From Microbacterium sp. zg-Y625 (GTDB taxonomy: Bacteria; Actinomycetota; Actinomycetes; Actinomycetales; Microbacteriaceae), in the NCBI RefSeq assembly GCF_030246925.1, contig NZ_CP126740.1:682001-746000 (forward strand): DNA of 64,000 nt, given 5' to 3'. A program made the translations under genes and the position numbers. Positions 26,061-33,787 of this stretch are shown here, one piece after another. Below the pieces are notes generated by a model. That model saw only the letters and a list, made by a program, of their open reading frames with translations, was not told where the DNA came from and searched no databases. How positions within the stretch are numbered: the first letter of the stretch is position 1; every line of letters starts with the position of its first letter.

Positions 26061-27730
26061 TGCTGTGTCTCCTTCTCTCGGGTAGCGGCTTGCAGGGCCG
26101 CAAGGCGTGCCCCCGCCGCGTCGTCAGCGGTGAGGGCGGCTTCGGCGATGCGCTGGGCGTCGTCGAACGTATGGGTGAGCAGGCTGGCGCGCACGTCCGC
26201 CAGGGCCGTCGGCGCCATCGACAGCGTCGAGGCGCCGAGGCCGACGAGCACGACCGCCAGCAGCGGGTCGGCGGCGGCCTCACCGCAGATGCCGACCGGC
26301 TTGCCGCTGGCGCGGCCGGCTTCGCCGACCTCGCGGATGAGGCGCAGCACGGCTGGATGCCAGGGGTCCTGGAAGGCGGCCACGGAACCGAGCAGGCGGT
26401 CGGCGGCCAGGGTGTACTGCGTCAGGTCGTTGGTGCCGATGGAAGCGAAGTCGGCCACGGCCAGGGCCTTGTCGGCCATGAGCGCGATCGAGGGGACCTC
26501 CACCATGACGCCGGCCATCTTCAGGCCGTAGTCGCGGGCGAGCTCGGTGAAATACCGCGTCTCCTCCACCGTGGACACCATCGGCGCCATCACCCACACG
26601 TCGGCGTCGGTCGCGGCATCCGCCTGTGCGAGGGCGGTGAGCTGCTCGCGCAGGATGTCTTCGCTCGCGCGGAGGGCGCGCAGCCCTCGCAGCCCCAGGG
26701 CGGGGTTGTCCTCGTGCGCGTCGTTGAGGAACGCCAGCGGCTTGTCCGCGCCGGCGTCGAGAACGCGCACGACCACCTTCTTGCCGGGGAACGCCTGCAG
26801 CAGCCGGGTGTAGGTCTCCCGCTGCTGTTCCACCGTGGGAGCCGAACTGGAGCTGAGGAAGAGGAACTCGGTGCGGAACAGCCCCACGCCCTCCGCCCCG
26901 AGCGCGACGGCCTCCTCGGCGCCCTCCGGCTTGCCGAGGTTCGCCAGGAGCGGCACCGGGGTGCCGTCGGCGAGGGCGCCGGGGGTGATGGGGGCGGATG
27001 CCGCCGAGGCGCGGGCATCGGCGCGGTTCTGGGCGCGGGCGAGGTCCTCGGCAGACGGATCGCTGACCACGACGCCGGCGGCGGCGTCGACGATCACCGT
27101 CTCGCCGTCGGCGAGCTCAGTCGCCCCGGCAGCGCCGACGACCGCGACGATCGCCTTCTCGCGGGCGAGGATCGCGGTGTGGGACGTGGGGCCGCCGTCG
27201 CTGGTGATGAGGGCCAGCACCTTGTCGAGGTCCAGCAGCGCCGTGTCGGCGGGGGCGAGGTCGCGTGCCACCAGCACGAACGGGTGGCCGGGATCCGGCA
27301 CGCCGGGTGCGGGCACCCCCCGCAGATGGGCGATCACCCGCTGGGCGACGTCGTCGAGGTCCGCGGCGCGCTCGCCGAGGTATCCGCCCATCGCGGTGAG
27401 CTGCTCACGGAACGAGGCGAACGCGTCGTACACGGCGAACTCGGCGGTCTTGCCCTGGGCGATGCGGGCGTCGACCTCCTGCAGCAGGGCGGGGTCCTCG
27501 GCCATCATCGACTGCGCTTCCAGCACGTCGCGGGCGGCGCCGCCCGCCTGTGCGCCGCGCTGCTCGAGCTCGCGGGCCACGGCGCTGACCGAGGCGCGGG
27601 CACGGCCACGCTCCTCCTCGGCATCCCGTCCGCTCGCCGTGTCGGCGGGCGGGGGAAGCGGCTCGGACATGCGGGCGACCGGCCCCTGGGCCACGCCCAG
27701 GCCGATGCCCACTCCGCGCAACTCGGTCAT
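26057..27730 (-). CDS. ptsI: Phosphoenolpyruvate-protein phosphotransferase (enzyme I)
   Basis: Enzyme I takes phosphate from PEP and passes it to HPr. The protein has the N-terminal HPr-binding domain, the phospho-His in TSDGGPTSHTAILAR (about residue 183), GLFRTEFLF, and the C-terminal PEP-binding DGVGICGEAA-like segment here read as KPVGICGEAAADP. The ATG is chosen because AAGGAG lies 5-6 nt upstream; an in-frame ATG 21 bp earlier would overlap that ribosome binding site. At about 557 residues it has the usual length. It is unusual that the general PTS enzyme lies within a sugar-specific operon. Confidence 0.96.
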   Translation of the reverse strand: MTELRGVGIGLGVAQGPVARMSEPLPPPADTASGRDAEEERGRARASVSAVARELEQRGAQAGGAARDVLEAQSMMAEDPALLQEVDARIAQGKTAEFAVYDAFASFREQLTAMGGYLGERAADLDDVAQRVIAHLRGVPAPGVPDPGHPFVLVARDLAPADTALLDLDKVLALITSDGGPTSHTAILAREKAIVAVVGAAGATELADGETVIVDAAAGVVVSDPSAEDLARAQNRADARASAASAPITPGALADGTPVPLLANLGKPEGAEEAVALGAEGVGLFRTEFLFLSSSSAPTVEQQRETYTRLLQAFPGKKVVVRVLDAGADKPLAFLNDAHEDNPALGLRGLRALRASEDILREQLTALAQADAATDADVWVMAPMVSTVEETRYFTELARDYGLKMAGVMVEVPSIALMADKALAVADFASIGTNDLTQYTLAADRLLGSVAAFQDPWHPAVLRLIREVGEAGRASGKPVGICGEAAADPLLAVVLVGLGASTLSMAPTALADVRASLLTHTFDDAQRIAEAALTADDAAGARLAALQAATREKETQQ

Positions 27731-27750
27731 CGTGTCTCCTTCGTCTTTCA

Positions 27751-28023
27751 TCAGGCGTCGTGGTCCGTGGCCAGCAGTTCGGCCAGAGTGTCGAGGACGT
27801 TCTCGGCCCCGTCGCCGTCGGCGGTCAGGGTCACATAGTCGCCGCGCTCCACGCCGAGCGCGATCACGCCGAGGATGCTGGCGGCGTTGGTCGCAGCGCC
27901 GGCATCCTTGGCGATGGTGACGGGGATGCCGGAGTCCTTGGCGGCCTGCGCGAACAGCTTCGCGGGGCGGGCGTGCAGACCGTTGGTGGAGCCGACGCGC
28001 ACAGTGCGGGTGATCGCGGTCAC
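27751..28023 (-). CDS. ptsH: Phosphocarrier protein HPr
   Basis: HPr relays phosphate from enzyme I to the EIIA proteins. The 90-residue protein has the active-site GLHARPA (His near residue 17) and the NAASILGVIALGVERGD segment corresponding to the regulatory-serine helix. The GTG start overlaps the upstream EIIB-like gene stop (GTGA) and is preceded by a purine-rich GGAAGGGAAG. Longer in-frame starts would run deep into the EIIB-like gene. Confidence 0.95.
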   Translation of the reverse strand: MTAITRTVRVGSTNGLHARPAKLFAQAAKDSGIPVTIAKDAGAATNAASILGVIALGVERGDYVTLTADGDGAENVLDTLAELLATDHDA

Positions 28024-28337
28024 AGGACTTCCCTTCCTTCCAGCGCGCTCTGCACGAAGGCGAGGGTGCGCGAGCCGTCGCGGTCGCTGAAGATGTCGTC
28101 GGGCAGCAGAACCACTGCCGTTCCGCGGGGAGCCGCCTCCCGGCGGATGTCTTCGAGAGCGTAGGTCAGGTGCGGCCCCACCAGTACGACGTCCGCACCG
28201 TCGAGATCGATCGGCAGTGACTGCTCGGTGCCGGCGAAAGCGGCGTACGGCAGACCGCGGTCGTGTGCCGCATGGCGCACACGCTGTGCGACGAACGTGC
28301 TGGATGCGCCCGCAGCGCACACCACAAGGATTCTCAA
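28020..28337 (-). CDS. Orphan PTS EIIB of lactose/cellobiose type
   Basis: The 105-residue protein resembles EIIB of the lactose/cellobiose family: ILVVCAAGASSTFVAQRVR places the phospho-Cys near residue 7, followed by an alpha/beta layout with GADVVLVGPHLTYALEDI. No matching EIIC or EIIA of that family is in the window. The start is a TTG supported by AGGAGG 7 nt upstream. As first gene of the mannitol/general PTS operon it may serve a distant permease or a regulatory role; the latter is inference. Confidence 0.85.
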   Translation of the reverse strand: MRILVVCAAGASSTFVAQRVRHAAHDRGLPYAAFAGTEQSLPIDLDGADVVLVGPHLTYALEDIRREAAPRGTAVVLLPDDIFSDRDGSRTLAFVQSALEGREVL

Positions 28338-28396
28338 CGTCGTACCTCCTCCCCGGCCATCTTTCTCAATACCCCGCCGCGGGACAACCAGGGTTG

Positions 28397-28414
28397 CTTC
28401 CGCGGGGGCGGAAG
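28397..28414. promoter_or_regulatory. Inverted repeat in the divergent mtl regulatory region (possible operator)
   Basis: CTTCCGC and GCGGAAG form a perfect 7-bp inverted repeat around GGGG. It sits midway between the divergent starts of the mannitol PTS operon and mtlR, the natural place for an MtlR binding site. Binding is inference. Confidence 0.4.
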
Positions 28415-28468
28415 GTTATGCGAGCGCGCGTGGTTGACTGAGGGGAACGACGCACGCAAGGGATCCCC

Positions 28469-30385
28469 GTGACCAGAGCCAGGCAGGACCGACTGCTCGC
28501 GCTGCTCACACGCGACGGGGACTGGATCACGGCGGCGACCGCGGCGGACGCGCTCGGTGTGACACCGCGCAGCGTCCGCAGCTACGTCACGGCGGTGAAC
28601 GCGCGCGTCCCGGGCGGCACCGCGATCGAATCCGGACCACAGGGCTACCGTGCCGGCCCCGATGCGGTCGCCGCGCTGCGCGCCGATTCCGATGGGGGCA
28701 CCCCACGCGACCGGCTGCACACGCTCGTGCGGGCGCTGCTCGACGAACACGAGGGCATCGACGTGTACGAGACGGCGGACCAGCTGTTCGTCAGCCCCGC
28801 CACGATCGAGGCCGATCTCGCCCGCGTGCGGGGTCTTCTCGGCGGCACCGAGCTGACCCTCGAGCGCTCAGGCTCGCGCGCGCGCCTGCAGGGCACCGAG
28901 GCGGCGCAGCGCCGGCTGCTCAGCACGCTGGCTCACGACGAGATGGATGCCGGGTCGTTCGACCTCGAGGCGCTGCGACGCACCCTCGGCGCCCGCTCCA
29001 TCGGCGCTCAGGCCTTCGGTCCCTTCAAGACCGAGCTCGTGGCCGGGCTCGGGCAGCTGGGCTACTTCGTGAACGAGCTGGGCATCGCCGATGTGGTCAT
29101 GCACATCGCCATCGCCGCGGACCGGGTCGCGCGCGACCGTGGGCTGGAGGCGGCTCCCGAAGACGACCCCGCCCGCGCCGAGATCGGCGCCCTCATCGAC
29201 CGGTTGAGCCAGGAGCACCTCGGGGTGCGCCTGGGGGCCGGCGATCGCAGCCACCTGGCGACGCTGGTGCTCACCCGCGTGGTCGCACCGGGGGCCGGCC
29301 CGGTCGACCGGGCGCGCGATCTGCTCGACCCCGAGGTCGAGCGCGTCGTGCGGGAGGTCGTGGAGTCGGCGGCATCCGAGTTCCTCGTCGACATCGCCCA
29401 CGAGGACTTCGTGCTGCGCCTGGCGCTGCACGTGCAGAATCTGCTGCAGCGCGCCCGCGCCCAGGCGTGGTCTCGCAACCCCCTCACGCGGTCGCTGAAG
29501 TCCACCTACCCGATGATCTTCGACGTCGCCGTGTTCATCGCCAGCGGCCTGGCCGATCGCCTGGACATCCCCCTCATGGACGACGAGATCGCGTACATCG
29601 CGATGCACGTGGGTGGGCGGCTGGAGCGCAGCCGGCGCGCCGACCAGCTGCTGACCGCGACGATCGTCTGCCCCGGGTACTACGAGCTGCACGAGCTGCT
29701 GCGCTCGAGCGTGGCGCGCTCGCTGGGCCAGGCCGTGGAGGTCGTCGGCGTCGAGACGCGCGTGGACCCGGACTGGACCGGCATCCAGACGGATCTCGTC
29801 CTCACCACGATCGATCCCCCCACGCCGGGGGAGCGGATCGTGCGCATCCAGCCGTTCCTCACCGAGAGCGACGTCGAGCGCGTGCAGGCGGCGGCCGGGC
29901 GGGTGCGACGCGGGCGCCGGCTGGCACGGCTGCGGGCCGAGCTGGAGCGGTACTTCTCGCCGGTGGCCTTCGTGCGCGGGTTGGACGGGACGGGCGGCGA
30001 AGAAGGCGTCATCCGTCGCCTGGGCGGCCTGCTGGTGGATCAGGGCATCATCGACGAGGGCTACGTGCAGCGCACGATCGAGCGCGAGAAGCTCTCGTCC
30101 ACTGCGTTCACCGACGCGCTCGCCGTGCCCCACGCGATCGGGATGACGGCGACGCGCACCGCGATCGCGATCGGCATCGCCGAGCCGTCGATCCCGTGGG
30201 GCGAGGGGCGGGTGCAGGTCGTCGCCTTCACCGCGTTCTCGGAGAGCGACCGCGCGGCGTTCCAGACCGTGTTCGAGCAGTTCGTCGAGGTGTTCAGCGA
30301 GCGCGACAGCGTGCAGCGCATCGTGCGACGCGGCAGCGACTTCGCCGCGTTCCTCGACGAGCTCGTCGCCGTCATCGACGGCTGA
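28469..30385 (+). CDS. mtlR: PRD-domain transcriptional activator of the mannitol operon
   Basis: The 638-residue regulator has the BglG/MtlR layout: N-terminal helix-turn-helix (LLTRDGDWITAATAADALGVTPRSVRSY), a second HTH-like part (VYETADQLFVSPATIEADLARVR), two PRD domains (conserved His in VVMHIAIAADR and IAYIAMHVGGR), an EIIB-like domain with Cys in IVCPGYYELHE, and an EIIA-like domain with His in ALAVPHAIGM. Phosphorylation of these sites by HPr and EII components tunes activity in relatives. It is divergent from the mannitol PTS operon, which it most likely controls. The start is a GTG with AAGGGA upstream. Confidence 0.93.
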   Translation: MTRARQDRLLALLTRDGDWITAATAADALGVTPRSVRSYVTAVNARVPGGTAIESGPQGYRAGPDAVAALRADSDGGTPRDRLHTLVRALLDEHEGIDVYETADQLFVSPATIEADLARVRGLLGGTELTLERSGSRARLQGTEAAQRRLLSTLAHDEMDAGSFDLEALRRTLGARSIGAQAFGPFKTELVAGLGQLGYFVNELGIADVVMHIAIAADRVARDRGLEAAPEDDPARAEIGALIDRLSQEHLGVRLGAGDRSHLATLVLTRVVAPGAGPVDRARDLLDPEVERVVREVVESAASEFLVDIAHEDFVLRLALHVQNLLQRARAQAWSRNPLTRSLKSTYPMIFDVAVFIASGLADRLDIPLMDDEIAYIAMHVGGRLERSRRADQLLTATIVCPGYYELHELLRSSVARSLGQAVEVVGVETRVDPDWTGIQTDLVLTTIDPPTPGERIVRIQPFLTESDVERVQAAAGRVRRGRRLARLRAELERYFSPVAFVRGLDGTGGEEGVIRRLGGLLVDQGIIDEGYVQRTIEREKLSSTAFTDALAVPHAIGMTATRTAIAIGIAEPSIPWGEGRVQVVAFTAFSESDRAAFQTVFEQFVEVFSERDSVQRIVRRGSDFAAFLDELVAVIDG

Positions 30386-30388
30386 GAC

Positions 30389-30440
30389 CCGCCCCGCCCG
30401 CCCGCCCACCCGCCGTCGGTCCGCCGTCCGTCCGTCCGTC
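30389..30440. repeat. Low-complexity CCGCC / GTCC simple repeat
   Basis: The gap after mtlR first holds a run of GCCC units and then GTCC GTCC GTCC-type units. It is prone to slippage and adjoins the tandem array that starts at 30453. Confidence 0.6.
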
Positions 30441-30452
30441 GCTCGCCTCGCC

Positions 30453-30600
30453 GTTCGGGGCGCGTATCGGGCGACGAACCCCGAAACCCGCGGGTTTGGG
30501 GCGCGTATCGGGCGACGGCCCCGGAGACCCCGGGTTTGGGGCGCGTATCGGGCGACGGCCCCGGAGACCCCGGGTTTGGGGCGCGTATCGGGCGACGGTC
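30453..30600. repeat. Tandem ~40-bp repeat array, 4 copies, downstream of second AbiEi-like gene
   Basis: Copies begin at 30453, 30494, 30534 and 30574 (period 40-41) and share GGTTYGGGGCGCGTATCGGG followed by CGACG. The units abut without spacers. Each can fold, since GGGTTTGGGG or GGGTTCGGGG is followed by a CCCCGGAGACCC or CCCGAAACCC-type arm. The last copy runs into the stop codon of the minus-strand AbiEi-like gene. The same unit occurs in the array at 31653 in the same orientation. Confidence 0.9.
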
Positions 30601-31552
30601 ACCGCGGGGGACGGATGCCGAACGCGGCCAGACGCTCCGCCAAGGTGGCAGCGGTGGACACGTGCGGCCACCCCCATCGGCCGTGGCGACGTTGCGTTGT
30701 GCCCCGGATCCAGTCCTCGCGTTGCTTCTCGGCGTCGAAGACGTCGGCGCGAGTGCGACCGTCCAGCATCCGTCCATCGATGTACTTGATCGCGCCGTCG
30801 AACTCGCCGTAGGCGTCGGCGTCGTCGATCCCGAAGTCGAGGTAGTAGCAGCCGCCCGTGGGTGAGGGGACGGCGACCTGCAAGCGGATGCGACGGAACC
30901 CCACCTCACGCAGGCGGATGCGACTGATCGTTTCGCCGGGGAGATGTGCCCTGCCATCGGCGAACTCGAGCACCCGCTCCGCCCGGTTCACCCCGTGTGC
31001 GCTGGCGTGGACGATCCGGCGCACGTTCTGTCGGAATTCCTCCGCGCCATCGAGGTCGTAGACGCCGTCGCGCGGCGCGAACAGGGTGTGCAGCGCCGCG
31101 TCGGCGGAGGTCGCCGCCTGCTCGAAGGTCGCCGTGCGTGCCATGTCCGCGACCGAACGAGCGAGGCCGGTGCACAGCAGACCGTCGATCTCGACCACGT
31201 CGCCGGTGATCTCTCCGCGATGCCGCACCACCCCATGTGCGGCGCCGGGCCGGCCGGCATCCGCGATGACGTGCAGCCGATCGTCGCGCGCGCGGTACAG
31301 CGGCTGACCCTGCAGCGCCAGAGCCGTGGCATATGCGAAGACGGGGCGCGTGACCGACACCGCCGCGAGCGCGTGAGCGCGGGCGACGATGCGTTGCTCG
31401 GGATGCACCGCTCGCCAGGCGCTCGTACTCGCGTAGATGCCGCGACGCAGGCGCACGAGGCTTCCGCCGGCCGCGGATGCCGCGATCTGACGGCTGGTCA
31501 TGCCGCGCTGTCGCAGGTGATCGAGTGTCAGCAGTCGGATTTCCTCGGTCAT
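30599..31552 (-). CDS. AbiEi-like N-terminal domain protein with PD-(D/E)XK-like C-terminus (second copy)
   Basis: This 317-residue protein is a distant paralogue of the one at 4509. The N-terminal wing shows LRQRGMTSRQIAASAAGGSLVRLRRGIYA, followed by a middle domain and a C-terminal nuclease-like domain: LPGETISRIRLREVGF, then CYYLDFGIDDADAYGEFDGAIKY, with Asp and Glu-x-Asp plus a Lys in the arrangement seen in DUF559-type actinobacterial proteins. The ATG is clear; much longer in-frame extensions run back through the repeat array and were rejected. No toxin partner is adjacent. The gene is bracketed by tandem repeat arrays, one touching its stop codon and one about 100 bp before its start. 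Confidence 0.8.
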   Translation of the reverse strand: MTEEIRLLTLDHLRQRGMTSRQIAASAAGGSLVRLRRGIYASTSAWRAVHPEQRIVARAHALAAVSVTRPVFAYATALALQGQPLYRARDDRLHVIADAGRPGAAHGVVRHRGEITGDVVEIDGLLCTGLARSVADMARTATFEQAATSADAALHTLFAPRDGVYDLDGAEEFRQNVRRIVHASAHGVNRAERVLEFADGRAHLPGETISRIRLREVGFRRIRLQVAVPSPTGGCYYLDFGIDDADAYGEFDGAIKYIDGRMLDGRTRADVFDAEKQREDWIRGTTQRRHGRWGWPHVSTAATLAERLAAFGIRPPR

Positions 31553-31652
31553 CTTGGGACGATCGCCGCTCGCGGCATCCGTCCGGGGCGGTGATTCGAC
31601 AATCGGGGAGGACACGCCGCTCCGCGGGGCGTGTGGAGAAGGCGCCGCCCGG

Positions 31653-31808
31653 GTTCGGGGCGCGTATCGGGCGACGGACCCCGGAACCCCCGGGTTCGGG
31701 GCGCGTATCGGGCGACGGACCGCGGAAACCCCGGGTTCGGGGCGCGTATCGGGCCACGGACCCCGGAAACCCCGGGTTCGGGGCGCGTATCGGGCGACGG
31801 ACCCCGGA
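31653..31808. repeat. Tandem ~41-bp repeat array, 4 copies, upstream of second AbiEi-like gene
   Basis: Copies begin at 31653, 31694, 31735 and 31776 (period 41) with the same core GGTTCGGGGCGCGTATCGGG as the array at 30453 and in the same orientation. The third copy has a C for G in the GCGACGG part. Arms GGGTTCGGGG and CCCCGGAACCC can pair with one bulge. The array ends about 10 bp from the stop codon of the next GNAT gene. Confidence 0.9.
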
Positions 31809-31818
31809 GCGGCGGGGG

Positions 31819-32397
31819 TCAGCCGCCGCGCAACCGCTCCTGCAGCCCGAGCCGGACGGCGGGCCACTCGTGCGGCAGGATCGAGAACACCACGGTGTCG
31901 CGCAGGCTGCCGTCCGGTCCGAGTCGGTGGTTGCGCAGCACGCCGTCCTGCTTCGCGCCGAGCCGCGCGATCGCGGCGCGCGACTGCCGGTTGTGCCAGT
32001 GGGTGCGCAGTTCCACGGCGATCGCATCGCACGCGTCGAACGCGTGCCCCAGCAGCAGCAGCTTCGCCGCGGTGTTCACCGCGGTGCGCTGCGCGGACAG
32101 GGCGAGCCAGGTGTAGCCGATCTCGACGTGCCGGTTCGGCTGGTCGATGCCGCAGAAGCAGGTCATCCCCACGGCGACACCCTCGCGGAGCACCGCCCAC
32201 GGGTTCATGGTGCCGGCGTCGCGCATCGCCGAGCGCCGGGCGATCTCTTCCGGCACGCCCGCAGGCAGAGGCACCGAGGTGTACCAGGCGTGCTCCAGCC
32301 CGACGGATGCCACGGCGAGGTCGGACGCATGCTGCGGCCCCAGCGGCTCGAGTCGCACGTGGGCGTTCTCCAGGATGGTGGCGTCGCTCAGCAGCAC
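31819..32397 (-). CDS. GNAT family N-acetyltransferase
   Basis: The 192-residue RimJ/RimL-type acetyltransferase has VRLEPLGPQHASDLAVASVG at the N-terminus, VEIGYTWLALSAQRTAVNTAAKLLLLGHAFD (the beta4 strand and acetyl-CoA loop, though without the usual Gly-x-Gly) and HNRQSRAAIARLGAKQDGVLRNH near the C-terminus. It belongs to the group often annotated as acetyltransferases acting on protein N-termini; the substrate is unknown. The GTG start has a TAGCCT box 6 nt upstream. Confidence 0.87.
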   Translation of the reverse strand: MLLSDATILENAHVRLEPLGPQHASDLAVASVGLEHAWYTSVPLPAGVPEEIARRSAMRDAGTMNPWAVLREGVAVGMTCFCGIDQPNRHVEIGYTWLALSAQRTAVNTAAKLLLLGHAFDACDAIAVELRTHWHNRQSRAAIARLGAKQDGVLRNHRLGPDGSLRDTVVFSILPHEWPAVRLGLQERLRGG

Positions 32398-32403
32398 AGC
32401 ACG

Positions 32404-32409
32404 AGGCTA
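32404..32409 (-). promoter_or_regulatory. -10 box (TAGCCT) before GNAT gene
   Basis: TAGCCT ends 6 nt before the GTG start; no ribosome binding site is visible. Confidence 0.55.
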
Positions 32410-32462
32410 CCGGGCGCGGCGGACGGACCGGCCCGCCCGGCCACGTCGCTCGCCGCCGATGG

Positions 32463-33776
32463 TCAGGCTTCCCGCGCGGTCCGCGCCGCCTGCATGGCAC
32501 GGCGCCCGACGGGCAGCCCCACCGCGGCACCCACGACGAGGAAGGTGAGGATGCCGGTGGCCACCAGCAGCACCTCGATGTCGACGACATCGGCGAGGGG
32601 GCCCAGCACCGACATGCCCAGCGGCATCGCGACGGCCATGACGATGCCGACGAACCCGAAGACGCGGCCCTGCCGCTCGGGTTCGACGGTCTCCTGCAGG
32701 AGAGTGAAGGCCGGCGTGGAGAAGAACGGCACCGCGAGGCCCACGAGGAACATGAAGGCGAAGAAGATCCACACGGTGGGCGACAGCCCCATGCCGATCG
32801 CCAGCAGGCCGAAGACCAGCGCCGACGTGACGATCATCCCGATGCGGCTGCGCGTGGCGAAGAACGATGCCACGACGATGCCGCCGAGCATCATCCCGAC
32901 GCTGAAGGCGATCTCGAGCACCGCGAGGTGGGTGATGTTCTGCTGCTCGCCGGCGTCGAAGGTGCGCACCAGCATGAGCGGCGTCAGGCTCGAGGGCGCC
33001 ACGCTGAGCACGAAGATGATCGCGAACAACGCCAGCAGCCAGCGCAGGAAGGCGTGGTGCGCGACGTAGCGCACGCCCTCCACGAGGTCGGCGAAGTACC
33101 CGGTGGGGGCGTCGTCGGATCGCTGAACGGCGCGGACCGGCACGAACGCGAGCAGCAGGATGCCGACGGCGGCCGTGACGACGTCGACGAAGAAGATCGG
33201 GATGAGCGACGCCGCCGCCCCGCCCCACGCCGTCGCCGCCCACGCGAAGACGGCGCCCGCCGCCGCCGGCGCGAGCAGCGCCATGGCGGACTGGATGGAG
33301 CCGTTGACGCCGTTGACGCGCATCAGGTTCCGGGCCGGGGTGATCTGCGGGATCAGCGCCGATACGGCGGGGCTCTGGATGCCGGCGCCGGCGGAGCGGA
33401 TCGCGAGCGTCAGGAAGATGAGCCACACGCCGTCGTAGCCGGTCATCATCATCAGGGCGAGCGCCAGGGTCGTCAGGGCGATGCCGGCGTCCGCCGCGAT
33501 GATGAGGTGCTTGCGGTTGTGGCGGTCGGCCCACACCCCGCCGAAGATCGAGACGATCGCCTGCGGCAGGAACCCGAACACCGCCGCGAGCGCCATGATG
33601 TCGCCCCGCTGATAGGTCAGCGTCAGGTACCAGAACACGGCGTACTGCACGAGCATCGACCCGAAGAGGCTCGTGGTCTGCCCCGCGAGGAACAGCACCA
33701 CGTTGCGCTTCCAGTGCGGTGGATCCACCGCACTGGAAGCGTCTGCGCCCGGCGTGGGCGCGTCGTGTTCGCGCAT
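32463..33776 (-). CDS. MFS transporter (multidrug-efflux-like)
   Basis: The 437-residue protein has 12 predicted transmembrane segments and the MFS loop motif between helices 2 and 3 read as GGVWADRHNRKHLII. It resembles the MFS_3/enterobactin-exporter-like group (FLAGQTTSLFGSMLVQYAVFWYLT near the N-terminus, LLQETVEPERQGRVFGFVG in the second half). The substrate is unknown. The ATG chosen gives a 20-residue acidic N-terminus; a perfect 36-bp palindrome is embedded at codons about 12-24. It lies 12 bp from the phosphomannomutase gene but has no obvious functional tie to it. Confidence 0.9.
   Translation of the reverse strand: MREHDAPTPGADASSAVDPPHWKRNVVLFLAGQTTSLFGSMLVQYAVFWYLTLTYQRGDIMALAAVFGFLPQAIVSIFGGVWADRHNRKHLIIAADAGIALTTLALALMMMTGYDGVWLIFLTLAIRSAGAGIQSPAVSALIPQITPARNLMRVNGVNGSIQSAMALLAPAAAGAVFAWAATAWGGAAASLIPIFFVDVVTAAVGILLLAFVPVRAVQRSDDAPTGYFADLVEGVRYVAHHAFLRWLLALFAIIFVLSVAPSSLTPLMLVRTFDAGEQQNITHLAVLEIAFSVGMMLGGIVVASFFATRSRIGMIVTSALVFGLLAIGMGLSPTVWIFFAFMFLVGLAVPFFSTPAFTLLQETVEPERQGRVFGFVGIVMAVAMPLGMSVLGPLADVVDIEVLLVATGILTFLVVGAAVGLPVGRRAMQAARTAREA
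33706..33741. repeat. Perfect 36-bp palindrome inside the MFS gene
   Basis: The 18 bases from 33706 are the exact reverse complement of the next 18, centred on GGATCC. It lies within codons 12-24 of the MFS transporter and encodes the PPHWKR region; the opposite strand encodes the same PPHWKR string. No function is known. Confidence 0.9.
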
Positions 33777-33787
33777 GTGCGCCTCTT

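Noticed and set aside
30453..31808. CRISPR array
   Set aside because: The period is regular (40-41 bp) but the whole unit is repeated with no unique spacers, and no cas genes are present.
30599..32590. A 663-codon frame extending the second AbiEi-like gene upstream through the repeat array and the GNAT gene
   Set aside because: The extension is Arg/Pro-rich translation of repeats and antisense sequence; the ATG at 31552 gives a normal-length family protein.
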